Assembly: GCA_963556195.1 (NCBI GenBank)
Contig: OY744520.1
Location: 1,908,001 to 1,972,000 of the forward strand
Direction: 5' to 3'
Source: Sepiola atlantica
Lineage: Eukaryota; Mollusca; Cephalopoda; Sepiida; Sepiolidae
Length of the DNA: 64,000 nt
Position 1 is the stretch's first letter. The number at the start of each line of letters is the position of its first letter. Below the pieces are notes generated by a model. It was not told the origin of the DNA and made no database searches. It saw only the letters and a list, made by a program, of their open reading frames with translations. The position numbers were made by a program, and so were the translations under genes. Below, one piece after another: positions 9,872-20,492 of this stretch.

Positions 9872-10051
9872 GGCCGGAGAACGGTAGAAAAAAAATTAAC
9901 AAACTCCAAATAAATAAAAATATAAGGAGTAACAAAAAGCAAGCAACAAATTTAACAAATAACGGTAGTAACAATAAATAACAATAATAACAATAATCAC
10001 GGACTTACTGGCAGAGAAAAAATCACACAGAGCTTTGTTGCTTAGCTAGAC
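9872..10051 (-). promoter_or_regulatory. 5' UTR of LINE copy B
   Basis: 180 bases, the same as in copy A except for single substitutions near the terminus (CTTAGC here, CTTCGC in A). An internal promoter is expected by analogy with other LINEs but is not visible as a motif. Confidence 0.6.
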
Positions 10052-11263
10052 AAATAGTGTTTTAACATTCACTCTTAATATACACGAATGTAGAACATTC
10101 CATTATTACTCCAAGGGGGAGACAGGCATCAATTATCTTTGTTACTACAATGCTCCCCCCGCTTATGCTGCTACATGCCCAGAGTTTATCGCCAATTCTG
10201 TTAATGACGAGGGCGCAAAAGTGAGACACAGGTTACATCCTATAGATAAAATTGAATTGTATGTCGTCCTCACTTCTTTTGGGAACTTAATTACAGCTAC
10301 AGAAGGCAGAGGTTATCCTCTAACTACAAAGGACCAAAGGAGCCAACCAAAAAACGTAAATCGTAATGTTACCGTATAATGCTACAACTTCTCACTAGAA
10401 TGTTACTTCTCAAGCAGTATGTAAGAGTTTCGGGGGAATATCATCGACAAGCATTTATTAATGAAAATCATGTTTTTTTTAAAATATAACACGATCAACT
10501 GATACGTTGCTCAAAACATATCTGGACATGAACCCAGTCTAATAATGCTAAACGGGTAGTTGCTGATTTGTATACGTATACTCTCTATAGTTGCTGATTT
10601 GTATACGTATACTCTTTCGGTTTCTCATCTTTTTCGTTGGTCTCATTCTGCACTTTATTCACTATACATTCTTCTACCAGCTTATTTTCGACACTCAGCG
10701 TGACTTATTTAAATACTAGTTGTACATACCCGGCGATGTCTGGGACTATTTTTACTTTTATTACTGTTTCGCTTTTTAAAAAATTTGCCCTTACTTTTAA
10801 AAAAAATTATTATCTCTTTTTAAATAGAATTTTAAAAGTTAAATTCCAGCATTTCGCTATCGTTAGGCCATTAAATTATTACTTAAAAGGAAATTGTTAT
10901 GAAACTAATTATTTCAAGCTTATGTCGTTTCAATCGCTATAAAATTGTTGGATGTAAATAAGTTTGAAAACATTTAATCTTTTAATACATGAGGATATAA
11001 GAACAATTCTAAAGCAAGTTTAAAATACCTTCCATTCGGCAGTTTAAATGCCTCTAAATTCCTTTAGAATTTTGAAGAGTCACGAAGTAATTCAATTTTA
11101 TTCAACTTTTAAAACGATTAAAAGTGCTGACGTGTTTACAAATAAATCTAAATATATTTTTGTGGATTTACCTTCTGTTGTGGTCGGAAGGAAAACAGTA
11201 TATTGAAAAAAGTATAATACAAAAAAAAAAAGTGGTCTGTCTTGACTGCTAGTATAGACTAAT
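10052..11263. other. No gene recognised; one 31-bp tandem duplication
   Basis: This is the right flank of LINE copy B. 10557-10617 holds a 31-base unit (core TTGCTGATTTGTATACG) repeated twice in tandem. A 101-codon frame at 10637-10942 has no recognisable domain and is low in complexity (Phe/Lys/Tyr-rich), so I do not call it a gene. 10052-10440 is less AT-rich than its surroundings and could be an old repeat I do not recognise. Confidence 0.6.
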
Positions 11264-11269
11264 GTGGTT

Positions 11270-11428
11270 CTAGATATTTACTTCATTCCCACCGCAGAAA
11301 GATGTGGCACAAGGCCGGAAGGTGGGGAGAGTCAATCTAGCGCCTCGAAAGAAGGAGCATCCTGGTTTCTAAAAACTGCATTGCCAGCTCCGTTGACCTT
11401 CCCCGGTCTTCGTTCATTATTAGCTTTA
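11270..11428 (-). mobile_element. SINE-like repeat, 3' part
   Basis: Read on the minus strand it ends in CGGCCTTGTGCCACATC and then GGAATGAAGTAAATA. It aligns by eye over about 150 bases with the tandem repeat units at 23183-23925 (GGGGAAGGTCAACGGAGCTG here, GGGGAATGCCGACGGGGCTG there). Its tail resembles the end of the Tx1-like LINE 3' UTR. Naming it a SINE is inference from dispersion, size and the shared tail; no tRNA head is visible here. Confidence 0.55.
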
Positions 11429-12035
11429 TACACATCTGATCTTACCTTTGTGTTGGGGGTGATTATCTAACGCTCGGACGCAACTGTATAAAACATTATT
11501 CACAACTAATGGTCTTAGACTTAATTATAACTGTATGCAAAAAGTCAAGCCTCAGTCGAGCCTTTCAATTGTTAAGACATTTTTTGTCAATTGTGGCCTT
11601 TGTTTTCTGAAATCAACGTCTATTCACGTGAGAGACGAATACCGAGACATGGTTTATTGAGGACGTTTCATTCTTCACTTTCTGTGTGAAAGGAAAATGG
11701 CTGACAGAGACTCAACATTTAAGCAAATTGTGATGCTAATGTCAGGGTTATTTACGCGCTTAAATCGATAGCATCGTGTGAATATATGAGTTTGTATTTA
11801 CTCGCTTCCCACTGCATCAAGGTTAAAAATAGGTATGTTTAACGTGGAAGTTTCAGCTCACTGAATAAGCACCCTAGATGTTTTAAAATACCTCATATTG
11901 AATTCGTCGGAATTCACCGGTAGTGGCACTTCAGGCGACAAGTAATAAACAAAAAAGTAGGAAGTAAATCTCGAGATGATGTTCTAAAACCGTTGGGTCC
12001 CTGAGTAAACAAAATATTAGTGTCAGAAGGTGTTA

Positions 12036-12358
12036 GGATTTCCTCTTGTGCCAGATAAACAAAAAGTAAAAAGTAAACAAAAGTAACAAGTAAACAAATT
12101 GTAAAAAATAAACAAAATGTAAAAAAGTAAACAAAAAGTAAAAAGTAAAGAAATTGTTAAAAATAAACAAAAAGTAAAAAGTAAACAAAAAGTAAAAAGT
12201 AAACACATTGTAAAATATAAACAGAAAGTAAAACGTAAACAAAAAGTAAAAAGTAAACAAATTGTAATAGATAAACAAAAAGTAAAAAGTAAACAAAAAA
12301 GTAAACAAATTGTTAAAATAAACAAAAAGTAAAAAGTAAACAAAAATAATAACCAGTA
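12036..12358 (+). repeat. Minisatellite of AAAGTAAAAAGTAAACA type
   Basis: Variable short units (AAAAGTAAAC, AAAAAGT and a few TTGT variants) run for about 320 bases. Open frames over this stretch are Phe/Leu/Tyr low-complexity artefacts. The same array in reverse complement lies at 13205-13480. Confidence 0.9.
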
Positions 12359-12448
12359 AATGTGACATAATCGTTTTTTCTTCTATTATGATATTTTAAA
12401 CGATCTTTACAACTCTTATTCTATGTATATTTATACATCGTAATAGTG

Positions 12449-12537
12449 CAGGCCCGCGGTCAACGTTTCTCGAGACACCACCAAAAATGGAAACAACACG
12501 AAACTCACTGCGAGGGTTAGAAACGTCGGCCGGGCCT
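12449..12537. repeat. GC-rich inverted repeat
   Basis: Arms GGCCCGCGGTCAACGTTTCT (12451-12470) and AGAAACGTCGGCCGGGCC (12519-12536) are imperfect reverse complements around a loop of about 48 bases. The stretch is GC-rich in an AT-rich setting. Function unknown. Confidence 0.7.
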
Positions 12538-13204
12538 CTTAGTAAATTTAGCGTTCATTTACACGCAGAATAATTAACATTTTAACAATAGTTCTTAAGC
12601 CTTTCAACTGGCTTTAAACTTATAATGTCCTTAACATGTTTCATATTGTTCTTACGTTTTAAATCAATATTAAAAGTTACCTTACAGATTTTTGCCCCAC
12701 TGTTGGCCGTGGGTTTGCTTGCACACCCATCTCCGTTACTGACTCGTGATCGTAGTGGCGTACCTGTCCTCATGCACGGGAGACAAACACGCTCGAAGCC
12801 AAGACTTTTGAGAGAGATTCTATTATTTTATTTCACACTTCAATCGGAGAGATTTCCACTCGTCGGTTCCTTCATTCATGCTCTTTTTCACTTACATACT
12901 GTTTGTGGAATGTGACGGATGTATTCTTAATAAGTTTATCTTTCAAACTTAATCCAATATTGTATCTGATTTTATATTCATCCTTAGAAATACAAGTCTA
13001 TATTTGACTCTAATTGGCCATAAATAGTTTCTTGTTGAGACGAGCTCGGTTTCGTTAAAGTGTTTTTGATTTAAAGCTAATATCTCTCGTAGAAGCTGTA
13101 CGAGGAATTTTCAGAATTTTCAGAATTTTCTAGAATTTTCTCATTTTATATATTTTTCTTTTTAAAGACTGGTTATAATAATTTGATTGCAGAGTCAAAT
13201 ATCA

Positions 13205-13482
13205 ATACTTTTTAAAACTTTTTTTTAACTTTTTGTTTATTTTTTTATTAACTTTTCGTTTAGTTCTTTTTTATTACTTTTTTACTTTTTGTTTATTTTG
13301 TACTTTTTATTTACTTTTATACTTTTTTGTTTACTTTTATACTTTTTGTTTACTTTTTACAATTTGCTTACTTTTTACTTCCTGTTTACTTTTGTAATTT
13401 TTGTTTATCTTTTACAATTTGTTCATTTTTTATTTTTGTTTACTTTTTTACTTTTTTGTTTACTTTTTACTTTTTGTTTATG
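13205..13482 (-). repeat. Minisatellite, inverted partner of 12036-12358
   Basis: Units such as TTTTTGTTTACTTTTTACT are the reverse complement of the units 0.9 kb upstream. Some copies have an extra T or CA substitution. The two arrays could pair as a large cruciform or foldback RNA. Confidence 0.88.
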
Positions 13483-13489
13483 TTATATT

Positions 13490-14890
13490 ATGAGGGGCCC
13501 TGTATTCTGAAAACGTGTACAGTTAGCTAGTATGGATTATGAACTGGGTGAAAGAAATAGGATTAAGTGCAAAATAGGTGCATAGATAATTTGGGACAAC
13601 CAAAAATGTTCCCACAGTGATTCATTCTGAGAATCCTAACACACTGGATGTGAGCTGGCCGAGATGAAACACTCGGATCAAAAAGGTTAGACAAAAAGCG
13701 ATATTGAGTTCTGTAATGACATTGGTTGAAGGGTGAAAGGGCTCTGCCGTCACAGATCTTTGGTGAGAAATTAGCTTTCTTGACCATGGGGGCGCGAGAA
13801 TGACAGACGTCCATAAACTGAGCTCTGCAATGCGTAGAGTCCGGGTGACATCGCCAGATATGGGCTAAGACACAGAGCAAGATCGGAACACGAATATAGC
13901 TGGATATGATGGAAATCGTAAATACTTAGTTTCAGAAACAAATGAACAAGGAAATGTGACATTAGTCGTTAAATCTAGAATTTTGTTTAATTAAAAGAAA
14001 GAAAATATTAGTTTAAGAGTGCCGCCACAATATAATAAAATGGGTTTATAGAAGCGACAAGACAGACAGGAAATAGAAATTAAACAGAGATCGCAACTTG
14101 GAAGAATTAGGTTGAGAACAATCATCAGAGAGGGTTTATCTCACTAGGATATTTTGAAGAGATACATTTGGCCCTTGATCCATATATGGCGCCTAATATT
14201 TGTCATCATAACGTTGACACCACGCTATCATAGTAAGTACTAGTCAAGTGAAAATTAGCAAATGTAGAGAAACACAGGAATGACAATTGTTTCTATAATA
14301 CATGTATTGTATTACCTCTTCCCCGCTGTCTCGTAGGACAATGGATACTATCTGCAAGAGCGAGAAAAAACGGTTTTCACGATTATTTAATGCCAGCACA
14401 CAATAACATTTGTAAATGATTTTTACTGTATACGATTTATTGAAGACAAGTTGATATTCTTTGATTTCTGGGGGTAGATTTTGCGGAGCTTATGCAGTTT
14501 ACGGACCGGGCTATTGTTTTTAGAGGATTAAGAAGTAAAACCCAATTTTTACGGTATCTTTAGTTTATTAAATTATTAGGTAAAAGTACAGAATATTTAA
14601 TAAACCCCCGCCTCCCCATGTTAAGAATGGGTTTTCACATCATAACGTTATTATTTCAGCCCGGTCTTTAAACTGCATTAAGACCCATTTTACTTTCATA
14701 CATTTACAGCGGTATTAGTTCGCTAATAACGGCAATATAATCGATGTAAATTAAAAAGTGTAAAGGTAAGACACGAAGCTTTGTCATTCTAAAATCCACA
14801 CAAAAGCAAATATCAAATTAATTATGTTATTTTTCCGGTCTGACATTCGAGCTTGCTAAATATTTTATTTCTGTAGATACTTAAAAAATT
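13490..14890. other. No recognisable gene or repeat
   Basis: AT-rich DNA with no ORF showing a domain. Short frames at 13563-13962 (minus) look random. Nothing further is supported. Confidence 0.5.
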
Positions 14891-14894
14891 TTTT

Positions 14895-15400
14895 TTAACA
14901 TAGTTCACCCCAAACAAGGCAGGCCGCCACTGTAGACGTAAGGGGCTACTGAGAAAAAAGAAAAGAGGAGAAGGTTGGGGGGTCAACCTAAATTGGGATC
15001 TGCGCAGCGAGATGTCTGTTTACATTAGTTTTGAATTTCTGCATGCCTGTACTGTCGGGGAAAAAGGGGGCAGGGAGGGAGTTCCAGAGGCCAGCAGCAC
15101 GAGGAAAGAAACTATTGGAGTAGAAGGTTCTCCGACATCTGGGGACGTCCACACTGAATAAATGAGATTTAGTTGATTGTCGAGTTAGTCTAGTGAATTT
15201 ACGTCGAGGGGGGCACCAGAGTAGCCAATTCATCGGAGCATAATCCATTGAAGTATTTGTAAAACAGGCACAAGGATGCTACATTGCGACGATGGGACAG
15301 GGACTTGAGCTTGGTTGACAGTGAGGGACTTATTAGGTTGGCGATTCTTTTTTGGACCTTGTCAAGGAGGGAGAGACTAGTAGATGATGCACCAGCCTAG
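14895..15400 (-). mobile_element. Jockey-like LINE, 3' fragment (third copy)
   Basis: The minus strand encodes the C-terminus of the same LINE as at 29140-32757. An 86-codon open frame (14988-15248) contains CPPRRKFTRLTR, PRCRRTFYSN, FFPRAAGLWNSLPAP and KTNVNRHLAAQIPI. Further upstream, LDKVQKRIANLISPSLS is readable in another frame, so there is a frameshift. The 3' UTR to 14895 (CAGTGGCGGCCTGCCTTGTT) matches 32700-32745. The 5' portion is missing, a usual outcome of truncated reverse transcription. Confidence 0.88.
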
Positions 15401-17035
15401 AAAATATGTTATCGCTCTTTACTTATATTGACATTATTTTCTGACTGCGCTGAATTAGGAGAGTCCACTAAATATAAACAATGAAGACGATCCAAAATTT
15501 CGGCGTGCAGTTTGAGAAATTGGTGTCAAACGGAGAGACAGTCAAAAAGCTTCTGAACACAGGGATGTTTCTGTCCGTTTATATAAGACGTCACAAAAGA
15601 ACTTCTACGAGAAACACTAGTTTCCGACAAAAAAGATTTCTACAAAACTTACCTCATCTTCATAAAAAAGCTATTCACTGCCAAACAAAGAGAAAGATAA
15701 TCTTGCTTTTTCTAAATATTTCGAAGTTTTTTTTAATAATCCATTCCTTCGTGTCTAGATATTGTATTTGACAATACCTGCTAAGTACAACATTATTTAG
15801 CAACTTCTAATATATGTTTCTATTAATGTATACTTTATATATATATACATAAACTTAAGTATGTTTATTCAATTCGTCTTTTGATATTTTCTCCTTTGTC
15901 TTTCTGATACAAAATTGGTGATCTAAAATATTCCAAAACACACCAGAAAATATTTGTGAAGCTTTAAATTAGAAAAATGTGTCATCCAATCGGATGCAAT
16001 CAAATATCGATAAACTATTTATTAACATCACAAAAACACTTCCATAAAACAAACTACAGAAAATATTTAATAAGCATAAAACATTATTTAGCTACAGCTT
16101 CATGACAATATGAAACAAAAACGGATGAAATTGGAGAATAAAACCGAATAAGCTATGAGAGGAGTACGTAATGAAATGATATTATGTAGAAAGCAAAGAA
16201 AAACATTAGAAAAGCTTAAACATGAGATTGTAAATCTATGTAGGATCTACGGATGTAAAGTTCAAACATAGATACACTCATCATAACGTGACCTTTAAAA
16301 ATGGAATACACGACAACTAAACACCATTATCAAAATATATTCAGAAAATTAAAATAGGAAAAGCGTCAATAGTTAAAATTAATAAAAAGTCAAATTCCCA
16401 AATAGAAATTCATAAAATTTTTTACCGATTATATACCATAAAGAAAGAAACAAAATATTGAGCAAGAGAGACTTGTTTGGTGTGTGTTCTACGACGTATC
16501 TCTCCTTAGAGGTTATTTAATGTAGACACATAATCCATTTTGTAAACGAGTCATTGCCTCAGATTAATTGAATAGAAGTTATTATTATTTTCAATAACTG
16601 GGGCAAATTGTGAGTTCTTACTTTCCCCAACGATATTGTTGAGTGGTTGAACACAACATATTCCAGAGTCGACAGCGGTATCTATTAGAACAATTACTCC
16701 CCGAATAGGACAGATGAACAGATGTCAAAATGTCGCCATCAAAATAAGCACATATTGATTGTTTAAAAGTATTTGTAAGACATATATGTATTAACCGATT
16801 CAATAATTTGAATAAAAAATGCTGTTCCCACAAGAATCATATATGTTTCAAAATTGCCCCCGGAGAAACACACGTAACACATGAAGCATATTTATGATAA
16901 CATTTATCCATTCGGCGTAACTAATTACTATATTTATGAATCGGAAATCAAAAATACAGAGTAAACAAAATGAACCTTAAACACATACATTTAAAAGGTA
17001 CTTATGTTCAGCGCGAACCCCGCAATATTATAATA
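15401..17035. other. No recognisable gene
   Basis: AT-rich, with several short frames. The longest, 96 codons at 15481-15771 (plus), is Lys/Arg-rich with no domain I know. No repeat stands out. Confidence 0.5.
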
Positions 17036-18140
17036 TCAGGCTGTCCGGAAAGCCCGTGCCGAATTTTAAAGATACTGAATAGTCCTAAAAATATATGTCC
17101 CATTAAATATTTAATCCACCAAATATAAACAATTTTGTTGCATAACCTTTCCTCATATTTCATAGAACTTGAAAATTCCTTATTTTATACAACTTGCAAA
17201 GTTCATATTTCTTACAATTTGAAAATTCTATTTTTCCATAATTGCGGTGGTCTCATGGAAAATAATTCATCAAGATGTTGTTTCTGTCATCCAAATATAT
17301 GAAGATTTTATAATTGAGATTTTTTTGCAAATCGTTACAGAAATGGTAATTTTAAGGAACAGTATCTGTTGAATGAGGAGGACGGGGTAACTCATCCCAG
17401 CCAAGCTGAATTAATTTTCGTCTGCTCGCCAAAGGAATGCATGGTCTGGTATCATCGCGATGGAAAACAGCACCATTTTTGTTGACCAATCGTGGGCGAT
17501 TTTTCTTGAATTACTACCTTCAATTTGAACTAGTTGTGAACAGTATTTTTCAGAATCAAATGTCTTAGCATGAGCTCATAGTACATAATTTTTTTCCAAT
17601 CCCACAAAGACACGGAGCATAACTTTCTTAGGGTGACTTATGTTTGATCATACCGATTACACCAGGATTGTCTTATCACAATATCACGGTAAATGATCTA
17701 TTTCCCAGCGCCTTTAATAATTTGCTTTAAAATGAGTGCTTTTTTATTCCATTTATAAAGATATCTACAGATTGAGATTTATTCAAAAGATTATTTTCAC
17801 TGAAATCATGTGGCACAAAAACATCGCATTGATTAGTGTACACAAGTTGTACTAAATGATCATGAATAATGGATGTTTATATGTTAAGCATTTCTGATAG
17901 TTCTGATGTTGTGTAGTTTGGGTTATTCTCATTTAATGTCGTGATTTGTTGTCACCTGTAGAGGGGTAGGGTTTGCCTGATCATTCTCCGCCATTAAGTT
18001 ATAGTTTTAAACTTTGCAAATCACTTCCGCACAGTTCTCTCAGTTAAAGCATCTTCATCGTACACTTCACATATTTATTTTGTTGTTTGTGCAGCATTTT
18101 TCATTCAAGTGCTTAAAATGGGTCTTACAATCTTCCATTT
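17036..18140 (-). pseudogene. Decayed mariner-type transposase
   Basis: Read on the minus strand in shifting frames, the segment preserves the order of a mariner transposase. A helix-turn-helix part near 18000-18080 reads LTERTVRKWFAKFK. Then come VPHDFSENNLLN (near 17800), KKVMLRVFV (near 17630), YCSQL (near 17540), AVFHRDDTRP (17442-17471; this keeps an aspartate of the DDD triad in the HxDN-type motif) and QLGWDELPRPPHS (near 17400). The GDEKW-type first catalytic motif is not visible, and many stops and shifts break the frame. The 3' end is marked by a TA dinucleotide followed by TCAGGCTGTCCGGAAAGCCC at 17036, a plausible terminal inverted repeat; I could not find its partner. This is a DNA transposon fossil. 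Confidence 0.82.
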
Positions 18141-18210
18141 TCAAAAAGCCCCAAGATTAACAAAAGGTAAATAATTTTAAACATTTTTCTCGGGGAATCT
18201 ATTCTTTAAC

Positions 18211-18453
18211 GGGAAATGTAAGTATACTCTATCTGTCAATAATTTGACATGAGAAATGTAAGTATACTATATCTGTTAATAATTTGACATGGGAAATGTA
18301 AGAATACAATATCCGTCAATAATTTGACATGGGAAATGTAAGAATACTATATATGTCAATAATTTGACATGGGAAATGTAAGTATACTATATCTGTCAAT
18401 AATTTGAGATGGGAAATATAAGTATACTATATCTGTCAATAATTTGAGATGGG

Positions 18454-18455
<2 letters not shown>
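18211..18455 (+). repeat. 40-bp minisatellite, six units
   Basis: Units start at 18211, 18251, 18291, 18331, 18371 and 18411, with exact 40-base spacing. Each begins GGGAAATGTAAG or a close variant and ends AATTTGACAT. The last units change GTA to ATA (GGGAAATATA) and the array then passes directly into (TA)n. Confidence 0.97.

Positions 18456-18511
<56 letters not shown>
18456..18511. repeat. (TA)n microsatellite
   Basis: About 55 bases of TA continuing from the last minisatellite unit. Confidence 0.98.
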
Positions 18512-18515
<4 letters not shown>

Positions 18516-18837
18516 GGAAGTTTCCTAACCATTAAAACTATATAAAGAAAAAAACAAAAAAACAAAAACATTTTAGTCCCACGTCATTCGGTTGAAAATC
18601 ACTTTTATAAGTCAATTTACTTTTAGCAGTTACTATATAAGTTTGCATCAAAGAATTTACGCTAGTCTTAACATTATTTAAGGGATCATCAGTTGTTTAC
18701 CATGAAAAACTGTTTCGGGAATTTAAAAACAAAATAGTATTTTATTTCATGGCTTCCCAGCAGAGTTGATCAGACCCCACTTCTCTTAAAAGGCAAGAAC
18801 ATAAACGTTCCGTATATTGGATATAAGTTGTGTTCCA

Positions 18838-18856
18838 GATATATATGTGTATATAA

Positions 18857-18928
<72 letters not shown>

Positions 18929-18957
18929 TGAGAGAGAGAGAAAGAGAGAGATAGAAG
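18838..18957. repeat. (TA)n followed by (GA)n
   Basis: TA-rich tract to 18906, then GAGAGA to about 18955 with a few interruptions. Confidence 0.97.
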
Positions 18958-19120
18958 AAATAAGAGTGATAAACATGTTCAAATGACCAAATTTATTACA
19001 AATTTAGATTGTTCAATGCAAGGTGTATTGTGTAATAAACCAGTGTTTATTATTCTTTCCTTAAGCCAACCTTAGGGAGCCATTTTAATTTCTAGAAATT
19101 TTAGCTAGTCAATATATTTA

Positions 19121-19187
<67 letters not shown>
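19121..19187. repeat. (TA)n left of the Penelope-like element
   Basis: Uninterrupted TA repeat ending where the left inverted repeat of the Penelope-like element begins. Confidence 0.97.
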
Positions 19188-19190
<3 letters not shown>

Positions 19191-19191
<1 letters not shown>

Positions 19192-19366
19192 TCAATGAAA
19201 AAGACGAGTGGGGAAAAAAAAAAAGGAAAATTGTTAAAATTACCTTAAGGCCTTGTCGTCTGACCCTCTGAGAGGAAACGTCAGAATGGTAAATTAAAGA
19301 CTAAAAGTCGAATGAGAAATGAAGGGGGGAGAAAAAAAAAAAAAAAAACTTATTTCAGTTGGAGTA
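19191..19366 (-). repeat. Left inverted repeat of Penelope-like element
   Basis: It contains ACTAAAAGTCGAATGAGAAA and GGAAACGTCAGAATGG and ends in AACTTATTTCAGTTGGAG, the reverse complement of 20493-20511. The main differences are in the A-rich stretch near 19331 and one base near 19250. Confidence 0.9.
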
Positions 19367-20447
19367 TCGGCAAATTGATGGTATATCCATGGGCAGCCCT
19401 CTTGGTCCATCGTTAGCCAACATTTTCGTTGGATTTTTGGAAAACCAATTATTTTCCAAGGTGACCAAGCCGGCTTTCTACACACGTTACGTTGATGACA
19501 ATTTTGCTTGTTTTCCCTCTCGGAGTGATGCTGAACAGTTTCTTCTTCTTCTTTGTGACTTGCATCCATCGTTGCAATTCACTATGGAAGTCGAGGATTG
19601 TGGTTCCTTACCATTCCTCGATGTTTTAGTGTCTAAATCTGGTTTATCATTTGAAACCTGTGTGTATAGAAAACCAACATTTACAGGCCTTTATCTAAAT
19701 TGGTTTTCCTTCGCCCCAAGAGCAAGAAAAATAAATCTTATTGGTACTCTCACTCATCGAGCTCTTATGATTTGTTCACCAACACGACTCGATGCAGAAC
19801 TTGGTGAGATTACTAATATTTTTCTTGCCAATGGATATCCCATCAATACTATAAAAGGCACCATTGCACGTAAAGTTGCTTTATTTAATGGTGGTAAATT
19901 TATTGGCCCGTCACGTTGCCCTATTTATTTGAAACTCCCTTGGTTGGGTTCTGACGGCCTTGACATTGTTAAAAGGATTTCTTCTTCTACTCAACGTTGT
20001 TTTCCGGCAACCATGTTGAGGGTAGTTTACACGACTCGAACCTTTTTCTCTTCTTTTCGTAAGGATGTTTTGCCAGCCATTCAAAAGAATTCTGTAGTTT
20101 ATAAATTCATGTGTCAGTGTGGAGCTGACTACGTTGGCAAGACATCCCAAAGATTAGAATTTAGAATATCCCAACACATACCACGTGATATTCGCCTACA
20201 CAAGGTTTCGAGATCATCCGGGAACTTCCAGGCACAGGAATCAGCCATCGGTAATCACCTCGTTAGTACAAATAGTTGTTCTGACAGGTATTCCGATGGG
20301 TGGTTTTCTGTTTTACACAGTGCCAGGTCGAACTACCATCTCAATATTCTTGAGGCGTTAGTCATTAACAACTATCGACCTAGCCTGTGTAGACAAAAGA
20401 TTTTGAAACATCAGTTGGAGATCTTTAATGATTCAAAGCCACCATAA
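19361..20447 (+). pseudogene. Penelope-like RT C-terminal part + GIY-YIG endonuclease
   Basis: An open frame of about 360 residues without a native start. It begins abruptly at the inverted-repeat junction with EYRQIDGISMGSPLGP (RT motif B region). RT motif C is YVDD at residues 44-47. The thumb follows (LPFLDVLVSKSG, TFTGLYLNWFS). A GIY-YIG endonuclease lies at about 247-340: VYKFMCQCGADYVGKT, R265/R269, H273, and the late glutamate in ILEALVINNYRP (E332). The CxC before the YVG motif is typical of Penelope endonucleases. The upstream half of the RT (fingers and motif A) is absent, so it cannot be a functional polymerase, but the endonuclease half has no stop or shift. Either recent insertion or chance would explain the open frame. 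Confidence 0.9.
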
Positions 20448-20492
20448 CGTTGAGAGATTTAATTTTTATTTTTTTCCTCTTCTCATTCGTTT

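Larger units (their letters stand above)
3917..10051 (-). mobile_element. Tx1-like LINE copy B, full length, both ORFs open
   Basis: Complete non-LTR retrotransposon of 6135 bases: a 180-base 5' UTR, ORF1 (623 aa), ORF2 (1168 aa) and a 611-base 3' UTR. Its right boundary is set by the point where copies A and B stop matching (3916/3917 versus 10051/10052). Its left boundary is the junction with copy A. No target-site duplication can be assessed, because the 3' side is another copy of the element. Membership of the Tx1/L1 group rests on ORF1 with a CCHC knuckle, the apurinic-type endonuclease at the ORF2 N-terminus, the RT style and the ORF2 C-terminal CCHC. On reading frames alone this copy could be autonomous. 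Confidence 0.9.

Noticed and set aside
10052..10440. LTR or gene remnant right of LINE copy B
   Set aside because: It is less AT-rich than its surroundings, but no motif or repeated partner was found in any frame.
12023..12368. Two overlapping open frames of 106-111 codons on the minus strand
   Set aside because: They are translations of a simple AAAGTAAAC-type minisatellite and contain only Phe, Leu, Tyr, Thr and Cys patterns.
15481..15771. 96-codon plus-strand frame
   Set aside because: No domain, no neighbours suggesting a gene and AT-driven composition; chance is the simpler explanation.
18211..18455. CRISPR-like array because of regular 40-base spacing
   Set aside because: The whole unit is repeated, with no unique spacers, and the sequence is clearly animal.
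19248..19285. Hammerhead ribozyme in the inverted repeat of the Penelope-like element
   Set aside because: GTCTGA and GGAAACGTC are present in order, but the GA of the CUGANGA box and a proper stem II are missing, so I do not call it.
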